The notes under the pieces: model-generated
Told to the model about the DNA's origin: nothing
The model's database searches: none
What the model saw: only the letters and a program-made list of their open reading frames with translations
Source of the DNA: CAZEHS01 sp964649745
Lineage (GTDB): Bacteria; Bacillota; Clostridia; Peptostreptococcales; Acidaminobacteraceae
NCBI GenBank assembly: GCA_964649745.1
Contig: CAZYQI010000005.1
Location: 62,001 to 126,000, forward strand
Length of the DNA stretch: 64,000 bases
Reading direction: 5' to 3'
In this document: one piece after another, positions 27,226-35,019 of the stretch
Layout: the number at the start of each line of letters is the position of its first letter
Position numbering within the stretch: position 1 is the first letter of the stretch
Made by a program: the position numbers and the translations under genes

Positions 27226-30200
27226 TTATTGCTTAAGATACAGCTTGTAGGTGATAACAGCGGCTTCTGCCCGTGTGAGATTTCCCTTGGGATTGAACAT
27301 CCCCGCTGCATCTCCGTTGACAAGCCCTGAGGTGTACAGGGCTTTAACCGCCTGCTGCGCATTGTCAGAAACCTTATCCATGTCTTTTAGGAGAAGACTT
27401 CCGGATACAGTTTTTAATGTAATGCCCTTTTTCAGCATCGCTCTATACGCCATAAGCGCCATCTCTTCCCGAGTGATCAGTGTATCCACACCAAAAGTCG
27501 TTTTATCAGCTGCTTCGGCAATTTTCAGATCATAGGCTCCCATGATTTGGCCATATGCCCAGTGCGTCGGGGGAACATCACTGAACTTCTGCGGAGTTTC
27601 GCCACTGCTTAAGTTCAAGGCATTCATCAGCATTTTAATGAACTGTGCTCTGGTTAGGGTTTGATCCGGAGCGAAATGACGGTTATCCATTCCTTTGATG
27701 ATGCTTCTTCCGTAAAGCCCCCTGATGGAAGGATTGGCCCAGGAATAGTTGCCCAAGTCCTCAAAGCGGTGGCCTTCTGCACCCATGATGGTGTATTTTG
27801 AAAAATGATTGGTATGGAACACCATGGTTTTTGTTTTTTCGTCGTAACGGCTAAAGGGTAAACTTTCCAGCTGACCGTTGTCATTGATGAAGTAGACCAC
27901 AGCATTTTCCGGTGTTTCACCAGGCTTAAGAGTGTATGGCACCGAAATCTCAACTGGGGCTGCACCTGCAAAGTTCGATATTTTTCGATCATCTGCATAG
28001 AGGTTGAAATCGAAAACCGGCTGAGAACCCACCTTCTTTTGGATATCCTCCGAAAGCGTGGCATTATTCAATTGATTCACGGACAACTGTATGGCTTTTG
28101 TAGTGCTTGTAATTCCCCCAAGGCTTCCTACTGGAATGGATATGGAGGCAACACCGGCGCTGACGGTTAGAGCCTGAACACCTGAAGCCTGGGCTGAGCT
28201 AAGAATGGAAGCCGGCATTTTCAGGTTGATGCCATCCTCTCCGGCCTTCTTCGCTTCTACCTTGATAATCAGCTCGGTTGCTTTATTATCCTTTGCCTCC
28301 TTGAGTATTTTTTCCATAATGGGACCATCCAAGGCTGCTTGGCCTTCGGTATTGGCGGTGATCGCCACGGATTGTGCTACGGAGCCATCGGTGGACACTG
28401 TTTTTTCAGAGGCTGGCTGCACCTTGACAGGAGCCGGAGTGGCTCCACCACCTCCGCTGTATGAGATTTCTACTGTCACCGTCACCAAGCAGGCAGCACT
28501 GAAGCTCCCCTCCGCCGTGGTGGCCGTGATGGTTGCCGTGCCGCCGGCCAACGGCGTGACAACGCCGCCAGCCACGCTGGCTACAGAGGGATTGCTGGAG
28601 GACCAGGTTACGGCAGTCACCGATGCGTTGGCCGGCTGAATAGATGCGGTAAGATTGCCTGCCGCTTTTCCTACCGTCAGACTGAGGGACGCTGGACTTA
28701 CGGTAACCCCCGCGACAGGCACCTTATGAACGGTGACATTGCAGTCAGCCGTAAAGGAACCATCCGCTGTGGTCGCGGTTACCACTGTTGTTCCCTCCGC
28801 CACCGGTGTTACAGCTCCCGCCGGGGAAACCGTTGCAACTCCAGGTACGCTGGAGGTGTAGGTTACGGCTTTGTTCGTGGCGTTGGCGGGGGCAACCGTA
28901 GCTGTGACCGTTCCCGCCGGGCTGCCGAGATCAAGGCTCAGCACACCTTTATCAAGAGCAACCCCCGTAACCGGAACAGCGTTCACCGTTATAGCACAGC
29001 TCGCTGAAAAACCTCCATCGGCAGTGGTTGCTGTTATAGTAGCCGTTCCCGGAGTAAGAGGCGTTACCATACCACCTACAACCGAAGCAATCTCGGGATG
29101 GTTGGAGGACCAAATAATGGATTTGTTCCCGGCATCATTTGGAGCAACGGTGGCTGTTAGGGTAGAAGCCGCTGCTCCGGCGTCCAATGTGAGTGTTGTG
29201 ATGTCCAAAGTCACTCCCGTCACTAAAGGCGGGTTTACTGTAACGGCGCAGGAATCCGTTAATCCTCCGCTGACCGCGTGGGCTGTAATTACTGCGGTGC
29301 CTGCAGTCAACGGTGTAACTGTTCCATTGGCAGATACCGAGGCTACTTTACTATTCGATGAGGAATAGATGACCGCATTGATGGAGGCGTTGGCAGGCAG
29401 GACCGTTGCCGCCAAAGAAGCCGTTGCACCTTTAAGATTAAGGGTCAAAGCCTCCTTATCAAGAGTTACACTTTCAACCGGGAATGCCGCAGGGGGGTTC
29501 TGCAATGTTTTTAAAGCGTTGATCCGCCCATTCATTGCCACTTTGCCTCCTAAATTAGCCACAACATCCACATTGCTGAGGATCCGATTTCGAATCTGAA
29601 TGTTGGTGAGTCCAGGACTCCAGGCCTTCACGAGACCGGCCAGCCCAGACACCTGGGGGGCCGCCATGGAGGTGCCGTCCTTGTAATCGTATCCCGCTCC
29701 GAGAACGGTGCTCCAGATGTACTCCCCGGGGGCCGCCACATCCACCTCAAGGGTACCGTAGTTGGAAAACCCCGACAGCATGTCCTGGTTATCTGATGCC
29801 GCTACCGAAATCACGTTAGGCGAATCATAGCAGGCGGGATAATTCTTCCTGACGGCCATGTCCCAGCCAGCGTTCCCCGCCGAGCACACAACCACTGCGG
29901 AAGAGGCGTCAATAACATCCTTCAGGGCCTGGGAATAGCCTTCACCACCCCAGGAATTGTTAATCACATGAGCTCCGTTGGCATTGGCATATTGGATGGC
30001 ATCCATGCAATCGGTGGCTCCCACCACGTTCCCAGTGGGATTGAAAATGGTAAGAGGCATGATTCTGGCCTGCCACATGGCCCCGGCTACACCGAGACCG
30101 TCGTTCCCCGAAGCTGCGATGGTTCCAGCAACATGGGTTCCATGTCCATCAACATCCATAGGATCGTTGGTATCATTGGAAAAATTCCAGCCCTGAATAT

Positions 30201-30888
30201 CGTCGACAAAGCCGTTGCCATCATTGTCTAGTCTGTCTCCTGCAGTCTCATCCGTATTAACCCAGATGTTCGGGGCCAGATCCGGGTGCAGGTAGTTGAC
30301 CCCCGTGTCGATAACGGCTACCACGACCGTGGCAGAGCCGGTTGTCATGCCCCAGGCCTCCGTCAACTTCATATCCGCACCGGCGGTTCCTGTCTGCAGC
30401 GCATCGGTGGGCCATTTCTTCATAACTTGACCTGTGTTCTTTTGACCCCAGAGCTTGGAGAAATCCGCATCATTGGGAATGGTTTCATGCAAATGATACG
30501 TATAGTTTGGCTCCGCATAGGCCACACGGTCATCCCTCTTATAGGCCTCCATCGCTTCTTCAACGGTCACGCCCTCCGGCAACTCCACCAGTTGAAGGCC
30601 GCTGACGCTTTCATAGGTCTCCAGAACCTGAGCCCCAATCTCTGAATTCACCTCCGCCATGGCCATCCCATTGGTGGAATAGTCGTCCTTATAACGAACA
30701 ATCAGCTGTCCCTCCCGGTAGGGTGCGGTGATTTCAACAGGCAGTTCTAATACGTTGCTCTGAACCGCTGCTTGTTCCACAGTGTCCGAATCGTACTGCT
30801 CACCGTATACCGGAGCCATGACTCCCTGAAGGATCATAGCCCCAGAGAGCAGTAACGGAATTATTCTACGCCTAAGCTGTCTCTTCAT
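27226..30888 (-). CDS. Cell-surface subtilisin-family (S8) serine protease with BIG2 repeats and SLH domains
   Basis: A 1220-residue secreted protease. Signal peptide about 1-29; inhibitor-like propeptide about 58-135 (GQLIVRYKDD ... VAYAEPNY). The catalytic triad is visible: D194 (VVAVIDTG), H249 (DGHGTHVAGT), S407 (DGTSMAAPQ), with oxyanion Asn in VINNSWGG (about 310). A Ca-site-like loop LDNDGNGFVDD follows D194. Four BIG2 Ig-like repeats span about 470-810, then a beta-rich domain (about 815-1035), then three SLH domains at the C-terminus (about 1043-1220). The ATG at 30888 has AAAGGGG. It probably shares a transcript with DUF2442 upstream and the SLH protein downstream. Confidence 0.95.
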   Translation of the reverse strand: MKRQLRRRIIPLLLSGAMILQGVMAPVYGEQYDSDTVEQAAVQSNVLELPVEITAPYREGQLIVRYKDDYSTNGMAMAEVNSEIGAQVLETYESVSGLQLVELPEGVTVEEAMEAYKRDDRVAYAEPNYTYHLHETIPNDADFSKLWGQKNTGQVMKKWPTDALQTGTAGADMKLTEAWGMTTGSATVVVAVIDTGVNYLHPDLAPNIWVNTDETAGDRLDNDGNGFVDDIQGWNFSNDTNDPMDVDGHGTHVAGTIAASGNDGLGVAGAMWQARIMPLTIFNPTGNVVGATDCMDAIQYANANGAHVINNSWGGEGYSQALKDVIDASSAVVVCSAGNAGWDMAVRKNYPACYDSPNVISVAASDNQDMLSGFSNYGTLEVDVAAPGEYIWSTVLGAGYDYKDGTSMAAPQVSGLAGLVKAWSPGLTNIQIRNRILSNVDVVANLGGKVAMNGRINALKTLQNPPAAFPVESVTLDKEALTLNLKGATASLAATVLPANASINAVIYSSSNSKVASVSANGTVTPLTAGTAVITAHAVSGGLTDSCAVTVNPPLVTGVTLDITTLTLDAGAAASTLTATVAPNDAGNKSIIWSSNHPEIASVVGGMVTPLTPGTATITATTADGGFSASCAITVNAVPVTGVALDKGVLSLDLGSPAGTVTATVAPANATNKAVTYTSSVPGVATVSPAGAVTPVAEGTTVVTATTADGSFTADCNVTVHKVPVAGVTVSPASLSLTVGKAAGNLTASIQPANASVTAVTWSSSNPSVASVAGGVVTPLAGGTATITATTAEGSFSAACLVTVTVEISYSGGGGATPAPVKVQPASEKTVSTDGSVAQSVAITANTEGQAALDGPIMEKILKEAKDNKATELIIKVEAKKAGEDGINLKMPASILSSAQASGVQALTVSAGVASISIPVGSLGGITSTTKAIQLSVNQLNNATLSEDIQKKVGSQPVFDFNLYADDRKISNFAGAAPVEISVPYTLKPGETPENAVVYFINDNGQLESLPFSRYDEKTKTMVFHTNHFSKYTIMGAEGHRFEDLGNYSWANPSIRGLYGRSIIKGMDNRHFAPDQTLTRAQFIKMLMNALNLSSGETPQKFSDVPPTHWAYGQIMGAYDLKIAEAADKTTFGVDTLITREEMALMAYRAMLKKGITLKTVSGSLLLKDMDKVSDNAQQAVKALYTSGLVNGDAAGMFNPKGNLTRAEAAVITYKLYLKQ

Positions 30889-30949
30889 GATTGTCCGCCC
30901 CTTTAAATTTTATTCACTCCATTGATTCATGTTTTACAACCCGCAGCCC

Positions 30950-31180
30950 CTATTTCTGCGCCAACTGGAACACTTCACTTACCGACACCTCCAGCTTATC
31001 GTCCCAGGAAACACAGAGTCCATTGGTGGATGCCCTTCTGAAAAAATCATCTTCAGCCAGCACACCAAAGCGGATGGTCTGTAGCCGACCCTCAAAATTC
31101 AGGATGACACTGTTGCCATTATCCAATTGCACCTCTAGATGGTGATTCTCCAACGGAATCACATTCGTAATTTTTACCAT
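30950..31180 (-). CDS. DUF2442 domain-containing protein
   Basis: A 76-residue protein (MVKITNVIPLENHHLEVQLDN ...) matching the DUF2442 pattern: short beta strands, an internal FEGRL segment and the closing LEVSVSEVFQLA. DUF2442 proteins are often encoded with DUF4160 toxin-like proteins, but none is seen here. Among three nearby ATGs the one at 31180 has GGAGG at the best distance. A terminator-like hairpin ends only five bases or so before that ribosome site. It lies between the MalT/LuxR regulator and the S8 protease gene, with 61 bases to the protease start. Confidence 0.8.
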   Translation of the reverse strand: MVKITNVIPLENHHLEVQLDNGNSVILNFEGRLQTIRFGVLAEDDFFRRASTNGLCVSWDDKLEVSVSEVFQLAQK

Positions 31181-31196
31181 GATCATTCCCTCCACT

Positions 31197-31234
31197 AAAA
31201 AATCCACCATATCAATTGTATGGTGGATTTTTTA
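31197..31234. terminator. Terminator-like hairpin between luxR-type gene and DUF2442
   Basis: A perfect 10-bp stem, ATCCACCATA paired with TATGGTGGAT around TCAATTG, is flanked by A-runs and T-runs on both sides. It could end the regulator transcript, but it directly abuts the DUF2442 ribosome binding site, so it may act as an attenuator. Confidence 0.8.
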
Positions 31235-31268
31235 TTCTTAATATCACCCGTCAGGTGACACGCTTGAA

Positions 31269-33761
31269 TTAATTTGCGGATTTTTCATTGAAATACTGTT
31301 TGATCTGGACACGGGATTTTATTTCCAGTTTTTCAAACACTCTCTTGAGTATTGCCTTTACTGTATTTTCGGATATGAACAGTCCTTCTCCGATTTCCTT
31401 GTTGGACAGGCCATCTGCAGCCAACCGCGCAATTTCATGCTCTCGGCTTGCCAACACCGGCTTTTTTTCTGTGAAATGCTCATGAATAATCCCTTCCACA
31501 GCCCCCTGATAACTGATCGTCAGCTCACGAATTTTCGCGATCTCCCTACCGTAGTGTCCCCGTCTTTGCAGGATGTCCAGCAGTGGCCCCAGATACCCTC
31601 CGTTTTCGACAAAGGGCATATAGATTTCATCCGCCATTGCGATGTCCATGGCTTGTTTTAGCGCCTCAATCGCCTCGTCACGACGATAGATCCTGTCCTT
31701 TGCCGCCGCAATGTAAATATAGGAGTAGATATGCCCCATAAGGTTCGGAAAAACAGAGGCAATACCTATGAACTGCTCAGCGATCCCAAGAAGCTTGAGG
31801 TAATCGTTGTTCATAAGCAGGGCTTTGCCGTAGACGATGTTCATAAATGCCATGGCGGGAAAATAGATTCGGCTGGAGCTGAAATCCCCTTGCGCAATTC
31901 TTAGAGGGACCCTCTCCATTCGTTTCAACTCCAGGTTAATGAAGGCTTCACACAATTCAATGGTTTGAATCTGATTGTACCATTTCTTCCGCTGGATCTC
32001 TTCCTGCATTTTCTGATGCAGATAACAGCCATATGCATAATCCCCTTTTGCAAGAGCAAGCCTTGCCTGAAGAAACATGGCGCATACAACAATCTCCCCC
32101 TGCTCCCATCGGCTGGCCATATATAGGGCTTTATGCACTGTTATCTCTGCATTTTCAAAATCCCCGCGATTGAAAAACAGTTCTGCTTCCATTATGAACT
32201 CGCCGCCGGTGCCATGCCCACCCATCAGCTCAACGTAGGTTGGCAACGAGCGCTTCAGATTCTGCACTTCCGCATCCAGCTGTCCCACTTCCCGGTGGAA
32301 CATATACAGTACAGAAGGGGATCCGAAGGTCCATCCCCCCTTGGTATCGATGAATTCCGCCTGATGGGTCAACAGCCTGCTGGCGCTTTCAATGTGCTGG
32401 GACATCTTAAGAATATCATTGTAGCCCGTGAAACTGAGCAGCAGCTCAAACTCGCCCATAAGGGCGTTTCTCCGCTCCTCACTCAGATGCTCATTGTTCT
32501 GAAGTGCCCCAACAAATTCACCGCAAACCTCTTCAAACAGCGCCATTTCATTGAATGTGAACAGACACAGCCCATATATCAGGAGCGCGGTGGGATGCTC
32601 CTGTTTGATCGTGTATGGACATTCCGAAAAATACTGGATGAATCGCTCCTTTTGTTCATTGAAAATACTGTGCCCCTTATCGAACTCCACTGCTTTCATC
32701 AGACCGTTAAAATTGCCGGCTGTATAAAAATAATGCATGGCGTCAAGATACGAACCCGATTTCATAAACCAATGAGCAGCCTTTTCGTATACTTTTTTAT
32801 CGTAGCCTTTTCCCTTTGATTCCAATGCCTCCATCAGGAAGCCGGTGAATATGTTATGCATTTGATAGGTTTTGGTTTTTACATCGTATTTCACCATGGC
32901 GCTTTTATTTACAATCTCTGTCAGCAGGAGTGGTGTGTTATCTTTTTCACACATATGAACTGCCAAGTCGGCTGTAAAATTCTTGAACACTGCCAGGTTA
33001 AGAAGCAATTCTTTAATTTCATCTGAAAAAGGCATAAACACCGCTTTTTCAACCAGGCTGTAGATATTCACAGTGGTTTCGAAGCTGCCCTCTGCTTTAT
33101 AGTTCAGCATCAGCAGGTACAGAGCGCTGATCCAGCCCTCTGTAAAAGCCAGGAGCCTGTCTGCCTCCGAGTTCTTTAAACTGATTCCGCAAAGCCTGTA
33201 ATAGGCCTTAATCTCACTTACATCAAACTCGAAGGTTTCCTTGGGTATATGGTACAGGTATCCCTTCAGTGCGAATTCATCCATTAAAGGGAACTCCACA
33301 AAACGTGCGGTTAAAACGATGAGCAGGTCACTTAATTCCTCTGCCACCAGCAGTTCGACGAATCGGTTTAATTCCGTACCGCTCATCAAATGGTAATCGT
33401 CCAGAACCAATACCGTTCGCTCTGAAAACCGGATTCCTTCCATAAGGTTCAAGGCTTCCTGCCTGGAAACACTGTCATTGGGAAAGCCCAGATGTTGGAG
33501 ACTTTGAGCGCGCTCCCCGTCCACCTCTTGAAAAAGACGGCAAAACCCATTCCAAAAACTGTTGGGGTCCCCATCGTATATTCTGTGCCACAGCACGCAG
33601 GCGTCAGAATCTTTAAGATGCTCCTTGAGAGCTGTTGTTTTGCCATATCCCATGGGTGCTTCTATGATGGTGAGAGGGTAGTGATAGATTTCTTTAATCG
33701 CCTCGGTTATCCGCTCAGGAAAGAACAATGTACCGGATCTGTTTATCTTGGGCTTCTGCAT
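31269..33761 (-). CDS. MalT/LuxR-type ATP-binding transcriptional regulator
   Basis: An 830-residue STAND-class regulator. The N-terminal NTPase has Walker A GYGKTTAL (about 38-45) and Walker B VLVLDDYH (about 116-123). The central part (about 340-740) is helical and TPR-like. The C-terminal 65 residues are a LuxR HTH (LASREHEIARLAADGLSNKEIGEGLFISENTVKAILKR). In this class a small ligand and ATP drive oligomerisation; the inducer here is unknown. The ATG at 33761 has AAGGGGAT. It lies just upstream of DUF2442-protease-SLH, making those surface genes its natural candidate targets (inference). Confidence 0.92.
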   Translation of the reverse strand: MQKPKINRSGTLFFPERITEAIKEIYHYPLTIIEAPMGYGKTTALKEHLKDSDACVLWHRIYDGDPNSFWNGFCRLFQEVDGERAQSLQHLGFPNDSVSRQEALNLMEGIRFSERTVLVLDDYHLMSGTELNRFVELLVAEELSDLLIVLTARFVEFPLMDEFALKGYLYHIPKETFEFDVSEIKAYYRLCGISLKNSEADRLLAFTEGWISALYLLMLNYKAEGSFETTVNIYSLVEKAVFMPFSDEIKELLLNLAVFKNFTADLAVHMCEKDNTPLLLTEIVNKSAMVKYDVKTKTYQMHNIFTGFLMEALESKGKGYDKKVYEKAAHWFMKSGSYLDAMHYFYTAGNFNGLMKAVEFDKGHSIFNEQKERFIQYFSECPYTIKQEHPTALLIYGLCLFTFNEMALFEEVCGEFVGALQNNEHLSEERRNALMGEFELLLSFTGYNDILKMSQHIESASRLLTHQAEFIDTKGGWTFGSPSVLYMFHREVGQLDAEVQNLKRSLPTYVELMGGHGTGGEFIMEAELFFNRGDFENAEITVHKALYMASRWEQGEIVVCAMFLQARLALAKGDYAYGCYLHQKMQEEIQRKKWYNQIQTIELCEAFINLELKRMERVPLRIAQGDFSSSRIYFPAMAFMNIVYGKALLMNNDYLKLLGIAEQFIGIASVFPNLMGHIYSYIYIAAAKDRIYRRDEAIEALKQAMDIAMADEIYMPFVENGGYLGPLLDILQRRGHYGREIAKIRELTISYQGAVEGIIHEHFTEKKPVLASREHEIARLAADGLSNKEIGEGLFISENTVKAILKRVFEKLEIKSRVQIKQYFNEKSAN

Positions 33762-33880
33762 GATTATCCCCTTGGGTGTTAATGTACTGATTTTAAAACA
33801 ATATCACCCATAGATTATACTCCAAACCGTTTCATTTGGGTTGTAGATTGTGAAATGTTTTTCGACTATTCTATATACGA

Positions 33881-34720
33881 TCACTCATACTCCAGTGTCA
33901 TCCCAGAGCCAACCTCTAAGACCTCCGTTACGGTGGACAGCGCAATTTTTGATCTCAGATCTGTGCAGTGACAGGGATGAATTGCTTTACTTCCGATGGA
34001 TTTTAAATACCTCACCGTTCCGTCCAGTTGATCCTGTTTAGGATTCAGCAGGTGCAGTCCGCCTATAATATCCGCTATCCGCTCTTCGCCGCACACGACC
34101 CTTGCATAGTCGACAATATTGCATATACCGGCGTGGGAACAGCCTGTTATGATGACCAACCCGGTATCGGAGCGGTAGACCAGGGCGGTGTCGTCCAGAT
34201 TATAATCGTCAATCAGTTGTCCGTTTATCTCCTGTTTGCCGATGGCCGTCTGAGCTTCAAATCCGTTGAGCCGGGGGATTTCTCCGAGGAATACCAGCCG
34301 TTCGGTCAGCCACAGAGGAGACGTTGTCAGTGCAGGGGCGAAATACTTCCGGACCTTTTCCAGGCTCACGTTCATTCCCAGTTCATCTGTGCCAAAGTAG
34401 GTTTTAGGAATGAAGGCATCCGGGTGCGCCACAAAGCGGGGTCTTTTGCACCCTCTGCCTTCCAGCTGTGCCTCGGTCATCAGCTTTATCAGTGGCTCCA
34501 GCCCCCAGGTATGGTCCAAATGGCTGTGACTGATGGCAACCGCATCCAGATTCAGAAAATCCACATTCATCTTTATGCCGTTGCGTATGAACACATCGCT
34601 GTAGCCCATATCAAACAACAGTCGGTAGTCCCCCTCCTCTATCAGATACGATACCCCCGGTTCCCCGATGAAGTAGTGATCGATACAGGTATTGTTGTCC
34701 ACCAGAACTTTCAGTTTCAT
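33881..34720 (-). CDS. MBL-fold metallohydrolase (COG1237-type)
   Basis: A 279-residue metallo-beta-lactamase fold protein with the metal motif SHSHLDHTWGLEPL (HxHxDH, about residues 62-75), a second ligand in TGCSHAGICNIVDYAR (about 193-208) and a C-terminal HPCHCTD. This pattern matches the group annotated as dihydropterin-6-methylaminobenzene-phosphate-synthase-related hydrolases; the substrate is unknown. The ATG at 34720 follows GGGGGATATC. It precedes the MalT/LuxR gene by 119 bases in the same direction. Confidence 0.85.
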   Translation of the reverse strand: MKLKVLVDNNTCIDHYFIGEPGVSYLIEEGDYRLLFDMGYSDVFIRNGIKMNVDFLNLDAVAISHSHLDHTWGLEPLIKLMTEAQLEGRGCKRPRFVAHPDAFIPKTYFGTDELGMNVSLEKVRKYFAPALTTSPLWLTERLVFLGEIPRLNGFEAQTAIGKQEINGQLIDDYNLDDTALVYRSDTGLVIITGCSHAGICNIVDYARVVCGEERIADIIGGLHLLNPKQDQLDGTVRYLKSIGSKAIHPCHCTDLRSKIALSTVTEVLEVGSGMTLEYE

Positions 34721-34799
34721 GATATCCCCCTTCGCTCAGAGCCATTTGTTGTAAAAAGTATATCACACTATGGGAAGGCTTGTGATACAGCCTTTAATT

Positions 34800-34919
34800 T
34801 TGTCATTGCGAGCGCAGCGCGGCAATCTCTCCCTTGATCTTGTAATTAACCCTGCACTATACTATTGAAAACCTTCACAGGGAGAGATTGCCACGTCGCG
34901 TAGCTCCTCGCAATGACAA
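34800..34919. repeat. REP-like palindromic repeat pair (outward TTGTCATTGCG ends)
   Basis: Two copies of a unit of about 35 bases lie in opposite orientation, TTGTCATTGCGAGCG...GGCAATCTCTCCC at 34800-34833 and its inverse at about 34880-34919, separated by about 46 bases. Related units occur at 54936-55051 and 56734-56819. The rest of the 34721-35019 gap shows no gene. Confidence 0.85.
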
Positions 34920-35019
34920 ACAAAAGACAATCATTCTGTTTATCATTACTCTTTTAGAAAGGCATAATCTTCCTTTGGCAAAGCAAAGACACCCCGAAGG
35001 GTGCCTCAGTCACTTTCAT

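Noticed and set aside
30950..31180. DUF2442 as half of a toxin-antitoxin pair
   Set aside because: No DUF4160 or other toxin-like small gene lies next to it; its neighbours are a large regulator and a protease.
31269..33761. LuxR-type quorum-sensing receptor
   Set aside because: The protein is an 830-residue MalT-like STAND ATPase with only the HTH shared with LuxR, and no LuxI-type synthase is present.
34800..34919. CRISPR array or IS element
   Set aside because: Only two opposite units, no regular spacers, no cas genes, and no transposase coding capacity.
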